64,000 bases of DNA from Micromonospora costi (GTDB lineage Bacteria > Actinomycetota > Actinomycetes > Mycobacteriales > Micromonosporaceae). The notes below the pieces were generated by a model. The model did not search any database, was not told the DNA's origin, and saw only the letters and a list, made by a program, of their open reading frames with translations. The stretch's first letter is position 1. Every line of letters starts with the position of its first letter. A program made the translations under genes and the position numbers. The DNA lies in the NCBI RefSeq assembly GCF_003626655.1, contig NZ_RBAN01000001.1, positions 1,054,001-1,118,000 on the forward strand. Reading direction: 5' to 3'. This document shows positions 35,517 through 44,780 of this stretch, one piece after another.

Positions 35517-36424
35517 CGCTCTCCGCCTTCCATGACCACATCTTCCCCCACCGGCGCCGGCGGCCGAGGCCGCTCGCTCAACGCCACGCCGACGGTACTC
35601 CCTGGGGCGCAAGAGCGCTCCATCGGCTCGTCCGGCCCCGCCTCGAACAGCGCCTCGGCGGCCGGCTCGAACATTGCCTCGGACCCCGCTTCGAACAGCG
35701 CCTCGGGGCCTGGCTCGGCGGCGGCCGTGTGCCGGCCGGCCAGGACCGGCCGGCGGGACCGTGGCGGCTGGTCGTCCCGGCCCGACACGCTCGCGACGTT
35801 CACGTACGAGAAGCGGTGCTCCCGGCACGGCCCGTGCTCCCGCAGCGCGGCCGTGTGCTCGGGCGTGATGTAGCCCTTGTGCTCCGCGAAGCCGTACGCG
35901 GGGAACGTCCCGTCCAGCTCCACCATGATCCGGTCCCGGGTCACCTTGGCGAGCACGCTGGCCGCCGCCACGCAGGCGGCCACCCGGTCGCCCTTCCAGA
36001 CCGCGAGACCGGGCACGTCGAGGCCGTCCACGCCGAATCCGTCGGTCAGCACGTACTCGGGACGGGTGGCGAGCGAGGCCAGCGCCCGGCGCATCGCGGC
36101 CAGGTTGCACACGTGCAGCCCGCGGGCGTCGACCTCCTCCGCCGGGATGACCACCACGGCGTACGCCAGGGCCCGCGCGACGACCTCGTCGTAGATCCGC
36201 TCGCGGCTGGCCGGGGTCAGCAGTTTGGAGTCCGCGAGACCGTCGATCTCACCGCGGCGACCCTCGGGCAGGATCGCGGCGGCCGCGACCAGGGGCCCGG
36301 CGCAGGCGCCCCGGCCCGCCTCGTCGGCGCCGGCCACGTGCCGGAAGCCGCGTCGCTGCAACGCGCGCTCCAGCGCGTACAGCCCGGCCTCCCGGCGCAC
36401 GACGGTGCGCGGCGGGGTCAGCAC
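35513..36424 (-). CDS. rnhB: Ribonuclease HII with repeated C-terminal extension
   Basis: Cuts RNA in RNA-DNA hybrids and at single ribonucleotides. The catalytic core (about residues 25-215) shows GADEAGRGACAGPLVAAA, DSKLLTPASRE, ASVLAKVTRDRIM and FAEHKGYITPEH. After it come about 80 extra residues, absent from typical 200-260-aa enzymes, including degenerate EALFEAG/EAMFEPA/EALFEAG units. The GTG at 36424 follows GGAGGG by 9 nt and overlaps the Nudix gene end by 7 nt. Confidence 0.94.
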   Translation of the reverse strand: MLTPPRTVVRREAGLYALERALQRRGFRHVAGADEAGRGACAGPLVAAAAILPEGRRGEIDGLADSKLLTPASRERIYDEVVARALAYAVVVIPAEEVDARGLHVCNLAAMRRALASLATRPEYVLTDGFGVDGLDVPGLAVWKGDRVAACVAAASVLAKVTRDRIMVELDGTFPAYGFAEHKGYITPEHTAALREHGPCREHRFSYVNVASVSGRDDQPPRSRRPVLAGRHTAAAEPGPEALFEAGSEAMFEPAAEALFEAGPDEPMERSCAPGSTVGVALSERPRPPAPVGEDVVMEGGER

Positions 36425-36912
36425 GAAGCACCACCCTCCCCCGCGTCGGATTCGTCGGCCGCCCGCAGGACCCGGGACAGCAGCCCCGGTAGGTCGGCCG
36501 GGTAGTAGCGCTCGGCGCTGGCCGCCAGGTCGGCCGGCGACCACCAGCGGTGTCCGGTCGTGGTGGCCTGCTCGATGGCGTTGAAGCCCGCCGTGTCCAC
36601 CTCCCAGGACGGCACCCGGACCAGGAAGAACTCCTGTTCCTGGCGGTACCACACGCCGTCGAACGGGAACTCGATCGTGTCGCGCCAGACCGGCTCGCCC
36701 AGCTCAACGGGGGACAGCCGCAGCCCCGTCTCCTCGGCCAGTTCGCGGGCCGCGCCCTCGGCCGGGGACTCGCCCGGGTCGAGGCCGCCGCCGGGCGTGA
36801 ACCAGTACCGGTGCTCGGGGCGTGCCGGGTCGAACCCGGCGAAGAGCAGCACCCGGCCGTCCGCGTCGACCAGCAGCACGCGCGCCGCACGCCGAGGGGT
36901 GTAGACGGTCAC
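36418..36912 (-). CDS. Nudix hydrolase
   Basis: 164 aa. The Nudix box is complete: GGLDPGESPAEGAARELAEE followed by TGL (G-x5-E-x7-REL-x-EE-x-G). It probably hydrolyses a nucleoside diphosphate derivative; the substrate is not determinable. A GTG at 36912 (VTVYTPRRAARVLLV) is chosen because the upstream residues are not conserved-looking; a start at 36948 is possible. It overlaps rnhB, suggesting one transcript with the signal peptidases upstream. Confidence 0.88.
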   Translation of the reverse strand: MTVYTPRRAARVLLVDADGRVLLFAGFDPARPEHRYWFTPGGGLDPGESPAEGAARELAEETGLRLSPVELGEPVWRDTIEFPFDGVWYRQEQEFFLVRVPSWEVDTAGFNAIEQATTTGHRWWSPADLAASAERYYPADLPGLLSRVLRAADESDAGEGGASC

Positions 36913-36962
36913 CGCACCAGCCTGCCAGACGGGCCGCCGATCGCCCACGCCCGCCCGGGTAG

Positions 36963-37598
36963 CTACGAGTTCGGGATGCCGTCGTACTGCTTCGGGACGC
37001 TCAACCAGGTGGCCCGGCTCACCGGCCAGAAGATGGTGAACGCGCGGCCCACGACCTCGTCCTCGGCGATGGTCGCGGACGTGATGTCCTGCCCGGACTG
37101 CTGCCAGTGCTCCAGCGAGTCGCCCGACGCCGAACGGTGGTCACCCATCACCCACAGCCGACCCTCCGGCACGGTGATGTCGAACTCCTGGTCGGCCGGG
37201 CGGTCCCGCTCCCCGTCGAGCGAGAAGATGTACGGCTCGTCCAGCGACTTACCGTTGATCACGAGACGGTCCTGCGCGTCGCAGCAGACCACGTGGTCGC
37301 CGCCGACACCGATCACTCGCTTGATGAAGTCCTCGCCGTCAGGGTTGCCGCTCCACTCGGTCGGCGCCTTGAAGACGATGATCTCGCCGCGGTGGGGTGA
37401 CCGGAAGTCGTAGACCAGTTTGTTGACCAGCACCCGATCGTCGATCTTGAGGGTGTTTTCCATGGACGGGGAGGGGATGAAGAACGTCTGCAGGACGAAG
37501 GCGCGCACCAGCACCGCGACCAGGATCGCCACACCCAGCAGGATCGGCAACTCCTTCCAGAAGGAGCTACGCGGTTTGTCGGTCTGCTCGTCAATCAC
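36963..37598 (-). CDS. lepB: Signal peptidase I (first of two)
   Basis: 211 aa type I signal peptidase. An N-terminal anchor helix (LPILLGVAILVAVLVRAFVLQ) is followed by the catalytic Ser in FIPSPSMENTL (Ser45) and general-base Lys in DFIKRVIG (Lys93), box E GDHRSASGDS. It cleaves signal peptides on the outer membrane face. The second signal peptidase gene lies 10 bp upstream in the same direction. Between rplS and rnhB, as in other actinobacteria. Confidence 0.95.
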   Translation of the reverse strand: MIDEQTDKPRSSFWKELPILLGVAILVAVLVRAFVLQTFFIPSPSMENTLKIDDRVLVNKLVYDFRSPHRGEIIVFKAPTEWSGNPDGEDFIKRVIGVGGDHVVCCDAQDRLVINGKSLDEPYIFSLDGERDRPADQEFDITVPEGRLWVMGDHRSASGDSLEHWQQSGQDITSATIAEDEVVGRAFTIFWPVSRATWLSVPKQYDGIPNS

Positions 37599-37608
37599 GC
37601 CAAGGAGC

Positions 37609-38481
37609 CTACGTTGCCCGGCTGGACGCCACCGTCCGGAACGCGCGAGAACGGGTCAGCGCGGCCGCGAGCGGGAGGACGAGCAGCGCGCCACCCTCCG
37701 GAGTGGGCCGTGGCGGCGCCGGCCCGGCCGGTGCCGCGGCGACCGGCCCGGCCACGCTGTCGAACGTCTTCGGCACGGGAAGCGAACTCCACCGTGAGGA
37801 CGGCCAGACCACGAGGAACGCCCGGCCGACCACGTTGTCGATGGGCACCGGCCCCTGGCAGCGGGCGTCCTGGGAGACCAGTCGGTGGTCGCCCATCACG
37901 AAGATCTGGCCGGGCGGGACCACCACCTCGTCGAAGCGGCGCGACCGGCACTCGTTGGGGCTGGGCGGGATGTCCACCGGGGAGTCCCGGATGACGTACG
38001 TCTCGTCGAGCGGCGTGCCGTTCACGGTGACGCGGCCCTGCGCGTCGCAGCACCTCACCCGGTCACCGGGAACGCCGATCACCCGCTTGATGAAGTCCTT
38101 CTCGCCGGGGCGGCTCACCCCGACCAGGTCACCCACGGTGCGGCCGAGCTTGCCGAGGAACCCGGGCGCCGGTTCGTCGGCCACCTGCGGCGCCCACCGG
38201 TCGGTGCCCCGGAACACCACCACCTCGCCGCGTGCCGGGTCGCGTACGTCGTAGACGACCTTGTTGACCAGCACGCGGTCGCCGACGAGGAGCGTGTCCT
38301 CCATCGAGCCGGACGGGATGAAGAAGGCCTGGAGCAGGAAGGTGCGGATCAGCACCGCGAGGCAGAAGGCGACGACCAGCAGCAGCGGGAGTTCCTGCCA
38401 GAGCGGCATCTGCCGGCGGGTGCGGCGGACGCGCCGGCGCCACGGGTCGACGGTGCCGTCCTCGTCAAGCGACTGCGCCAC
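37609..38481 (-). CDS. lepB: Signal peptidase I (second), with extended C-terminus
   Basis: 290 aa. Anchor helix LPLLLVVAFCLAVLIRTFLL, Ser59 in FIPSGSMEDTL, Lys132 in DFIKRVIG, and GDHRLVSQDAR. It differs from the downstream copy by a longer insertion (about 95-125), a basic N-terminal tail and a C-terminal extension with a hydrophobic segment (GGALLVLPLAAAL) that may be a second anchor, as in some Streptomyces Sip proteins. The GTG at 38481 follows GGGGAG. Tandem with the first copy. Confidence 0.93.
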   Translation of the reverse strand: MAQSLDEDGTVDPWRRRVRRTRRQMPLWQELPLLLVVAFCLAVLIRTFLLQAFFIPSGSMEDTLLVGDRVLVNKVVYDVRDPARGEVVVFRGTDRWAPQVADEPAPGFLGKLGRTVGDLVGVSRPGEKDFIKRVIGVPGDRVRCCDAQGRVTVNGTPLDETYVIRDSPVDIPPSPNECRSRRFDEVVVPPGQIFVMGDHRLVSQDARCQGPVPIDNVVGRAFLVVWPSSRWSSLPVPKTFDSVAGPVAAAPAGPAPPRPTPEGGALLVLPLAAALTRSRAFRTVASSRAT

Positions 38482-38665
38482 GCCACTCCCCGATCCCCAG
38501 AAACGACACCACCGCCCGGGAGCCTCGGCGAGGCCCCACGGGCGGCAGTGGACGGCTGTTCTCCGCGACGACGCGGAACCGACACCTCGCTGCGCCCGCG
38601 CCGACCAGCGTAGTGCGGTGCGGCCGACGCGACACGGGTGCAGCTCAGGCGTGGCGGGCGGGACG

Positions 38666-39025
38666 TCAGCTCGCGGGCTGCTTCTCCCGCTTCTCCTTGA
38701 TCTTGGCCTTCTTGCCGCGCAGCTCGCGCAGGTAGTAGAGCTTGGCCCGGCGGACGTCACCGCGGGTCACGACCTCGATCCGGTCGATCGCGGGGCTGTT
38801 GAGCGGGTAGGTCCGCTCGACACCGACACCGAAGCTGATCTTGCGGACCGAGAAGGTCTCGCGCAGCCCGTCACCCTGGCGGCGGATGACCACGCCCTGG
38901 AAGATCTGGACACGGGACCGGTTACCCTCGACGACCCGCGCGTGCACCTTCACGGTGTCACCGGCACGGAAGTCGGGGAGGTCGACCCGCTTCGACTGGG
39001 CGTCAAGGGCGTCCAGGATGTTCAT
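38666..39025 (-). CDS. rplS: 50S ribosomal protein L19
   Basis: 119 aa, standard length. The sequence shows [47 protein letters not shown] and the basic tail [22 protein letters not shown]19 sits at the 30S-50S interface. It is downstream of trmD in the rpsP-khpA-rimM-trmD-rplS order, separated by a 143-bp leader with a hairpin. Confidence 0.97.
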   Translation of the reverse strand: MNILDALDAQSKRVDLPDFRAGDTVKVHARVVEGNRSRVQIFQGVVIRRQGDGLRETFSVRKISFGVGVERTYPLNSPAIDRIEVVTRGDVRRAKLYYLRELRGKKAKIKEKREKQPAS

Positions 39026-39049
39026 CGCTGCGTCCTCGTGAGGCTCACG

Positions 39050-39070
39050 GCGCACCGTCAGTCGGTGCGC
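39050..39070 (-). promoter_or_regulatory. Hairpin in the rplS 5' leader
   Basis: GCGCACCG (39050-39057) pairs with CGGTGCGC (39063-39070) around a 5-nt loop, 24 bp upstream of the rplS start. It may be an L19 autoregulatory or stabilising structure; it is too small to assign to a known leader family. Confidence 0.4.
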
Positions 39071-39168
39071 GAATGGGTGATTCTGATCCCCGGGTGGTGG
39101 TCGGTCGACCCGACCCCGGTCGAGGATCCTCGCAGCCGCCCGCGGCGCGGCCGACTGCGGCAACCCCC

Positions 39169-39942
39169 CTACTTTGCCACATCCCCCGGTGGCATCTGAA
39201 ATCCGGCCCGGTCGAGCGCGGTGATGTCCCGTTTGTCCAGGCTTCCCGGGTCGAGCGCCTCCAGCAGGTCCGGGCGGCGTACGGCGGTGCGCACCAGCCC
39301 CTCCTCCCGCCGCCAGCGGGCGATCCGCCCGTGGTCGCCGGAGCGCAGCACCTCGGGCACCTCGTGCCCCCGCCAGCTCGGCGGCTTGGTGTAGACCGGC
39401 GCCTCCAGCAGCCCGTGGGCGTGCGACTCCTCGTCCAGGGAGCCGGCGTTGCCGAGCACCCCGGGCAGCAGCCGGGTGACCGCCTCCAGGATCACCAGCA
39501 CCGCGACCTCGCCGCCGAAGAGCACGTAGTCGCCGAGGGAGACCTCGGTGACCGGCATCCGGGTCGCGGCGTGGTCGAGCACCCGCTGGTCGATGCCCTC
39601 GTACCGGCCGCAGGCGAAGAGGAGGTGCGGCTCGGCGGCCAGCTCGTACGCCATGGCCTGGGTGAACGGCGCGCCGGCCGGCGAGGGGACGAGCAGGCGG
39701 GGCGGCGTCAGCTCCGCCGGCGAGAGGGCGTCCAGCGCCTCACCCCACGGCTCGGGCCGCATCACCATGCCGGGGCCGCCGCCGTACGGGGTGTCGTCCA
39801 CGGTGCGGTGCACGTCGTGCGTCCAGGTCCGCAGATCGTGTACGGCCAGCCGCAGCGTGCCGTTGGCCCGGGCCTTGCCGATGAGCGACAGGTCCAGCGG
39901 GGCGAAGTACTCCGGGAAGATCGAAACGATGTCGACGCGCAT
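39169..39942 (-). CDS. trmD: tRNA (guanine-37-N1)-methyltransferase
   Basis: 257 aa SPOUT methyltransferase that makes m1G37 in tRNAs reading CNN and preventing frameshifts. It shows [34 protein letters not shown] and the knot region [32 protein letters not shown]. It is 20 bp downstream of rimM. Confidence 0.97.
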   Translation of the reverse strand: MRVDIVSIFPEYFAPLDLSLIGKARANGTLRLAVHDLRTWTHDVHRTVDDTPYGGGPGMVMRPEPWGEALDALSPAELTPPRLLVPSPAGAPFTQAMAYELAAEPHLLFACGRYEGIDQRVLDHAATRMPVTEVSLGDYVLFGGEVAVLVILEAVTRLLPGVLGNAGSLDEESHAHGLLEAPVYTKPPSWRGHEVPEVLRSGDHGRIARWRREEGLVRTAVRRPDLLEALDPGSLDKRDITALDRAGFQMPPGDVAK

Positions 39943-39962
39943 GACGGGGGCGCTCCGGGTGG

Positions 39963-40520
39963 CTACAGGTCGAGCAGGCCGCCGGGCGGGTCGACGACGA
40001 CGCGACCGCCGGCGAGGTCGACCTCGGGGACGATCGCCCGGACGAACGGGATGAGCGCCGTCTTCCCCTCGGGGCGGCGCAGGACCAGCAGGTCGGAGGC
40101 GGGGGCATGGTCGATCCGGGCCACCTCGCCCAGCCGCTCGCCGGTCGGCGTGACCACGCTGAGCCCCACGAGCTGGTGGTCGTGAAACTCCTCCGGGTCC
40201 TCCGGCGGCGCGACGTCGGCGCTGTCCACGCCGAGGAGCGTGCCGCGCAGCGCCTCGGCGACGTCGCGGTCCAGGACGCCCTCGAACGCGACGAGCAGCC
40301 GGCCCTGGTGCCAGCGGGCCGACTCGACGGTCAACGCCTCGGGCACCCGGTAGACGGCACCGGGCGCGACCGCGGGCTGCGGCGGCGGAACCGCCCCCGG
40401 CTCGGTGCGCAGCACCGACCCGGGGGCGAACCGCGCTTCCGGTTCGTCGGTCCGCACCTCCACGGTGACCTCACCGCGGATGCCGTGCGGCTTGCCGATC
40501 CTGCCGACGATGAGCAGCAT
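39963..40520 (-). CDS. rimM: 16S rRNA processing factor RimM
   Basis: 185 aa. Assists 30S head assembly by binding S19. The N-terminal barrel has [23 protein letters not shown]; the C-terminal PRC-barrel shows [22 protein letters not shown] and [18 protein letters not shown]. The ATG overlaps the khpA stop by one base. Confidence 0.95.
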   Translation of the reverse strand: MLLIVGRIGKPHGIRGEVTVEVRTDEPEARFAPGSVLRTEPGAVPPPQPAVAPGAVYRVPEALTVESARWHQGRLLVAFEGVLDRDVAEALRGTLLGVDSADVAPPEDPEEFHDHQLVGLSVVTPTGERLGEVARIDHAPASDLLVLRRPEGKTALIPFVRAIVPEVDLAGGRVVVDPPGGLLDL

Positions 40521-40753
40521 CAGTACGAGTCGACGATGTCGACGCGCACGCCACGCCCGCCGATGGAACCGATCACCTGGCGCAGCGCCTTGGCCGTGCG
40601 GCCGGACCGCCCGATCACGGTGCCGAGGTCCTCGGGGTGCACGCGGACCTCGAGCCGCTTGCCCCGGCGGGAGTCGACCAGCCGGACGCGTACGTCATCC
40701 GGGTGGTCGACGATGCCCTTGACCAGGTGTTCCAGGGCGGGACGCAGTGCCAC
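40520..40753 (-). CDS. khpA: KH-domain RNA-binding protein KhpA
   Basis: 77 aa single KH domain: ALEHLVKGIVDHPDDVRVRLVDSRRGKRLEVRVHPEDLGTVIGRSGRTAKALRQVI with the GRSG loop that contacts RNA. KhpA pairs with KhpB/Jag in other bacteria. The GTG at 40753 lies one base after the rpsP stop, and the stop overlaps rimM, so it is embedded in the operon. Confidence 0.93.
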   Translation of the reverse strand: MALRPALEHLVKGIVDHPDDVRVRLVDSRRGKRLEVRVHPEDLGTVIGRSGRTAKALRQVIGSIGGRGVRVDIVDSY

Positions 40754-40754
40754 G

Positions 40755-41204
40755 TCAGGCCTGCTCGCCGGAGTCCGCACCGGCCTGCTCCTCGGTCTGG
40801 GCCGGCGCCTCGGCGGCCTTGGCCGCCTTCTTCGCCGGCTTCGCCTCGGCCTCGCCGCCCAGCCCGGCCGCGGCCTTCGCCTCGGCCTCGTAGGCCGCCG
40901 TGCGGTCGGCCCGCTCTGGGGCGACCTTCAGCGGCGGCGGGGCCGGCAGGCCCTTGAACTTCTGCCAGTCACCGGTCAGCTCCAGCAGCCGCTGCACCGC
41001 CTCGCTCGGCTGGGCGCCGACGGACAGCCAGTACTGGACCCGGTCCGACTTGACCTCGATCACCGAAGGGTCTTCCTTCGGCTGGTAGATCCCGACGAAC
41101 TCGATCGCCCGGCCGTCGCGCTTGGTGCGCGAGTCGGCGACGACGATGCGGTACTGCGGGTTGCGGATCTTGCCCATCCGCAGAAGCCGGATCTTTACGG
41201 CCAC
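40755..41204 (-). CDS. rpsP: 30S ribosomal protein S16 with Ala-rich tail
   Basis: 149 aa. The S16 core ([40 protein letters not shown]) is about 80 residues; the last 55 are Ala/Glu/Lys-rich, an actinobacterial tail. It heads the rpsP-khpA-rimM-trmD-rplS run. The 244-bp gap upstream must hold the promoter; the -10-like CAGAAT at about 41362-41367 is only suggestive. Confidence 0.96.
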   Translation of the reverse strand: MAVKIRLLRMGKIRNPQYRIVVADSRTKRDGRAIEFVGIYQPKEDPSVIEVKSDRVQYWLSVGAQPSEAVQRLLELTGDWQKFKGLPAPPPLKVAPERADRTAAYEAEAKAAAGLGGEAEAKPAKKAAKAAEAPAQTEEQAGADSGEQA

Positions 41205-41448
41205 AGTTGTTTCGCTCCTGTTGCGATCTCACCAGCCCGTACGGGCGGTGTGCACGGGTGAGCGCCGACCGGCACAGTGGGGATGGGCCGGAGACTGCTC
41301 GGTGGACTGGCGACGCGCCCGGGTTAGAGGGCGCCGGACGCGCGCCGGATACCAGCGACCCATTCTGCCAGATCCGGCCGCGAACCCTCACACCGGACGG
41401 CGCAGCTCACCCACCGACCGGAAAAGTGATCCGCGACACACCTTCCGG

Positions 41449-42117
41449 TCAGCGTACGGGCGGCCGGTCCCAGCCCGGCGGCAGCGCCTCGGGGACGTCC
41501 CAACCGGCCGGCGGCACGAAGTCGCGCCACGTGCCGTCGAACGGGAACTCGCCCGCCTCGGCCTGGGCGATCACCCGCTTGCCCTCGGCGCGTACGGCCG
41601 CCTCGTCGGTCACCCAGTAGTGGTCGGGGTACGCGAGCCGCTCGACGAACTCCCCCTCGTCCTTCCACTCCCAGGTCCGGTCCGGCCACACGACCACGTC
41701 GAGGTCCTGGTCGACCACGTCGACGCCGGCGAGGTCACCGTCGTCCCAGCGCACGCCCGGCTCCTCGAGGTTCACGTACCAGTTCGCGAACCGGCCGTCC
41801 GCGTCCCGGAACCACCAGACCGAGTGGGCCGCCCCGGTGGGCAGGAACTTCAGCACCGGCGGCCCGTTCCAGCGTCCGAACGCCAGCCGGTAGGACGAGG
41901 AGATCCACTCGGCGAAGGTGACGGCCCGCATGCCCAGCCCGGCCTCGGTCACCTCGCTGGCGACCGGCGAGTTCCGGGCGACCCACAGCAGCAGGCCCCG
42001 GTCGTCGTCGCTCACCACCCGGGCGGTGCGGACCCAGCCGATCCGGCCCCGGCGGACGTTGCGATGGACGACCAGCCGCCCCGGCTCGAACCGCCGAGCG
42101 GGAGAGCTCGGCCGCAC
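41449..42117 (-). CDS. DUF402 domain protein
   Basis: 222 aa with the DUF402 pattern: RWNGPPVLKFLPTGAAHSVWWFRDADGRFANWYVNLEEPGVRWDDG...VDVVDQDLDVVVWPD...WKDEGEF. Related proteins (FomD, nucleoside-diphosphate phosphatase Ntdp) hydrolyse nucleotide phosphates with metal ions, with conserved acidic residues that appear here. The GTG at 42117 lies one base beyond the proS stop, so the two are probably co-transcribed. Confidence 0.86.
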   Translation of the reverse strand: MRPSSPARRFEPGRLVVHRNVRRGRIGWVRTARVVSDDDRGLLLWVARNSPVASEVTEAGLGMRAVTFAEWISSSYRLAFGRWNGPPVLKFLPTGAAHSVWWFRDADGRFANWYVNLEEPGVRWDDGDLAGVDVVDQDLDVVVWPDRTWEWKDEGEFVERLAYPDHYWVTDEAAVRAEGKRVIAQAEAGEFPFDGTWRDFVPPAGWDVPEALPPGWDRPPVR

Positions 42118-42118
42118 C

Positions 42119-43525
42119 TCAGTAGGCGCGCGCGAGGACGGCGACCAGGTCCGGCTCGTCCTCGGAGTCCGGCACCGAGCCGTCGGCCCGGAGCAGGCAG
42201 CGTACGGTGACGCCCTGCCCGTTCGCCTCGGCCTCGCCCTCGACGCCCACCGCCGACCAGGGCACCCGGGCCCAGCCGGTCGCGGTCGCCTCGATCGCCT
42301 CGGCGAGGGTGGACACCTCGGTGGTGCGCGACTCCCGGAACGCCAACGCCTGGTCGTGCAGCGCCTTCTGGTCGGCCTCCAGCGCGGTCAGCACCGCGGA
42401 CACCACGTCGGCCACCGGCGTGGGCGCCTTCGACCCGTCGGTGCGCCGCACCACGACCGCGTTGCCGGCGGCCAGGTCCCGCGGGCCGACCTCGACGCGT
42501 ACCGGATAACCGCGCAGCTCGGCGTCGACGGCCCGGCGGCCGAACGGGGTGTCGGTGCGGTCGTCGAGCGCCACCCGGACACCGGCGTCGCGCAGCGCGT
42601 CCCGCAGCTTGGCCGCCGCCTCGCCGACGCCCTCGCCGTCCTTGACCACCATGACGTACGCCTGCACGGGCGCCAGCTTCGGCGGCACCCGCAGGCCGTT
42701 GTCGTCGCCGTGGCACATGATCAGGCCACCGAGCATCCGGGTCGACGTGCCCCAGGAGGTGGTCCAGGCGTGCTCCCGGCCGCCCTCGGCGGAGGAGTAG
42801 CTGATGTCGAACGCCTTGGCGAAGTTCTGGCCCAGCTCGTGGCTCGTGCCCATCTGCAGCGCCTTGCCGTCGCCCATCATGCCTTCGCACGTGTAGGTGG
42901 CCGTCGCGCCCGCGAAGCGCTCCCGGGCGGTCTTGAGGCCCACCACGACCGGGATGCCCAGCACGCTGACCATCAAGTCCTCGTACGCCTCGTGCAGGAT
43001 GCGCCGCGCGTACGCCCGGGCGTCCTCACGGGTGGCGTGCGCGGTGTGCCCCTCCTGCCAGAGGAACTCGCTGGTCCGCAGGAAGATCCGGGGGCGCAGC
43101 TCCCAGCGGACCACGTTGGCCCACTGGTTGAGCAGCAGCGGCAGGTCCCGGTACGAGTCGATCCACTTGGCCATGAACTCGCCGATCACCGTCTCGCTGG
43201 TGGGGCGCACCACCACCGGCTCGGCGAGCTGCTTGCCGCCACCGTGGGTGACCACCGCCAGCTCCGGCGAGAAGCCCTCGACGTGCTCGGCCTCGCGCTT
43301 GAGGTAGTTCTCCGGGATGAAGAGCGGGAAGTACGCGTTCTCCGCGCCGGCCGCCTTGATCCGGTCGTCCATCTCGGCCTGCATCCGCTCCCAGATGGCG
43401 TAGCCGGCCGGTCGGATCACCATGGTCCCCCGGACCGGGCCGTTGTCGGCCAGCTTCGCCTTGGCGATCAGGTCCTGGTACCAGCGGGGGAAGTCCTCCG
43501 CACGGGGAGTGAGCACGCGTGCCAT
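42119..43525 (-). CDS. proS: Prolyl-tRNA synthetase, archaeal/eukaryote-like type
   Basis: 468 aa class II aminoacyl-tRNA synthetase. It shows VRGTMVIRPAGYAIWERMQAEMD, motif 2 RWELRPRIFLRTSEFLWQEGHTAHAT and motif 3 GLIMCHGDDNGLRVPPKLAP. It lacks the roughly 180-residue editing insertion of the usual bacterial ProRS, and the C-terminus ends in Tyr (ARAY), both features of the archaeal/eukaryotic form. Whether a bacterial-type ProRS also exists in the genome is not visible. Confidence 0.95.
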   Translation of the reverse strand: MARVLTPRAEDFPRWYQDLIAKAKLADNGPVRGTMVIRPAGYAIWERMQAEMDDRIKAAGAENAYFPLFIPENYLKREAEHVEGFSPELAVVTHGGGKQLAEPVVVRPTSETVIGEFMAKWIDSYRDLPLLLNQWANVVRWELRPRIFLRTSEFLWQEGHTAHATREDARAYARRILHEAYEDLMVSVLGIPVVVGLKTARERFAGATATYTCEGMMGDGKALQMGTSHELGQNFAKAFDISYSSAEGGREHAWTTSWGTSTRMLGGLIMCHGDDNGLRVPPKLAPVQAYVMVVKDGEGVGEAAAKLRDALRDAGVRVALDDRTDTPFGRRAVDAELRGYPVRVEVGPRDLAAGNAVVVRRTDGSKAPTPVADVVSAVLTALEADQKALHDQALAFRESRTTEVSTLAEAIEATATGWARVPWSAVGVEGEAEANGQGVTVRCLLRADGSVPDSEDEPDLVAVLARAY

Positions 43526-43605
43526 GACCGCACATCCTATGCGCCACCGGCCGCGCCACCGCCCCCGGGAGCCCCACCACCGCCCCGCGTCGCCCCCTCA
43601 CCCGT

Positions 43606-43662
43606 TGATCATGAAGTTATTGCCCCGACACGCCGAGGTCGAGGGCAATAACTTCATGATCA
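43606..43662. repeat. Intergenic palindrome, class 1
   Basis: Perfect 19-nt arms TGATCATGAAGTTATTGCC (43606-43624) and complement (43644-43662), outer ends partly paired. The centre begins CCCGACACGCCG like the copy at 35027, but its inner stem is decayed. It lies between co-directional proS and amidohydrolase genes. Confidence 0.86.
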
Positions 43663-43682
43663 CCGAGGTGAGCCTGGTGGGG

Positions 43683-44762
43683 TCAGCGGACTACGTGGCC
43701 GCGTAGGACGATGCGGGTCGGCGTGCGGACCACGCGCAGGTCGGCCCGCGGGTCCTCCGGGTAGACGACCAGGTCGGCGAGGCCGCCCTCGACCAGGCCG
43801 GGGAAGCCGAGCCACTCCCGGGCCCGCCAGGACGCGGCCGCCAGCACGTCCACCGGGGCCATGCCCGCCTCCTCGTGCAGGAGCAGCATCTCCTCGGCGG
43901 CCAGCCCGTGGTCGATGCCGCCACCCGCGTCGGTGCCCACGAAGATCGGCACACCGGCCTCGTGGGCGGCCCGGACCACGGTCGGGAAGCGGTCGCGCAG
44001 GGCCAGCATGTGGTCGGCGTACCCGGGGAACTTGCCACGCGCCTGGTCGGCGATCCCGCCGAACGTCCGTATATTGATCATCGTGGGCACCAGGGCGGTG
44101 CCCTGCCGGGCCATCAGGTCGATCAGGTCGAGGCTCAGGCCGGTGCCGTGCTCGACCGAGTCCACCCCCGCGCGCACCATGATCTCCACGGCGGACTCGG
44201 AGAAGGTGTGCACGGCGGCGCGTACGCCCGCGGCGTGCGCGGCCTCGACGGCCGCGGTCATGGTGTCGGCGTCCCAGGCCGGGGCGAGGTCGCCCACCCC
44301 CCGGTCGATCCAGTCGCCGACCAGCTTGACCCAGCCGTTCCCCGCCCACGCCTGCGCGGCCACCGTCTCGGCCACCTCGGCGGCGCCGACCTCCACACCG
44401 ATGTCGCGCAGGTAGCGCTTCGGCGGGGCGACGTGCCGGCCGGCGCGGGCCAGCCGGGGCAGGTCGTCGGCGTCGTCCAGTTCCGGGTACGGGTACGGCG
44501 ACCCGGCGTCGCGGATGGCGAGCACCCCCGCGTCGCGGTCGACGCGGGCCAGCTCGCGGGCCTCGTCGATCGACGTGATCGGCGCCCCACCCCGGGCGAT
44601 GCCGATGTGGCAGTGCGCGTCGGTCAGACCGGGCAGCACGTAACCGCCGTGGACGACCGTCTCGGCGCCGGGCACCGGTTCGAAGGTCACCCGGTCGCCG
44701 ACCAGCCACAGATCGCGGACCTCGTCGTCGGGAAGCAGCACACCGCGCACATGCAGAGCCAT
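43683..44762 (-). CDS. Amidohydrolase-family protein
   Basis: 359 aa. The TIM-barrel metal ligands appear as DAHCHIG, WVKLVGDW (bridging Lys), AVHTFSESA, VEHGTG and the Asp in VGTDAGGG. It resembles imidazolonepropionase- or prolidase-like hydrolases; the substrate is not identified. A homologue lies just upstream of ffh in Mycobacterium. The ATG at 44762 is chosen; a GTG two codons upstream is possible. Confidence 0.88.
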   Translation of the reverse strand: MALHVRGVLLPDDEVRDLWLVGDRVTFEPVPGAETVVHGGYVLPGLTDAHCHIGIARGGAPITSIDEARELARVDRDAGVLAIRDAGSPYPYPELDDADDLPRLARAGRHVAPPKRYLRDIGVEVGAAEVAETVAAQAWAGNGWVKLVGDWIDRGVGDLAPAWDADTMTAAVEAAHAAGVRAAVHTFSESAVEIMVRAGVDSVEHGTGLSLDLIDLMARQGTALVPTMINIRTFGGIADQARGKFPGYADHMLALRDRFPTVVRAAHEAGVPIFVGTDAGGGIDHGLAAEEMLLLHEEAGMAPVDVLAAASWRAREWLGFPGLVEGGLADLVVYPEDPRADLRVVRTPTRIVLRGHVVR

Positions 44763-44780
44763 GTGCACAGTCCTACCCGA

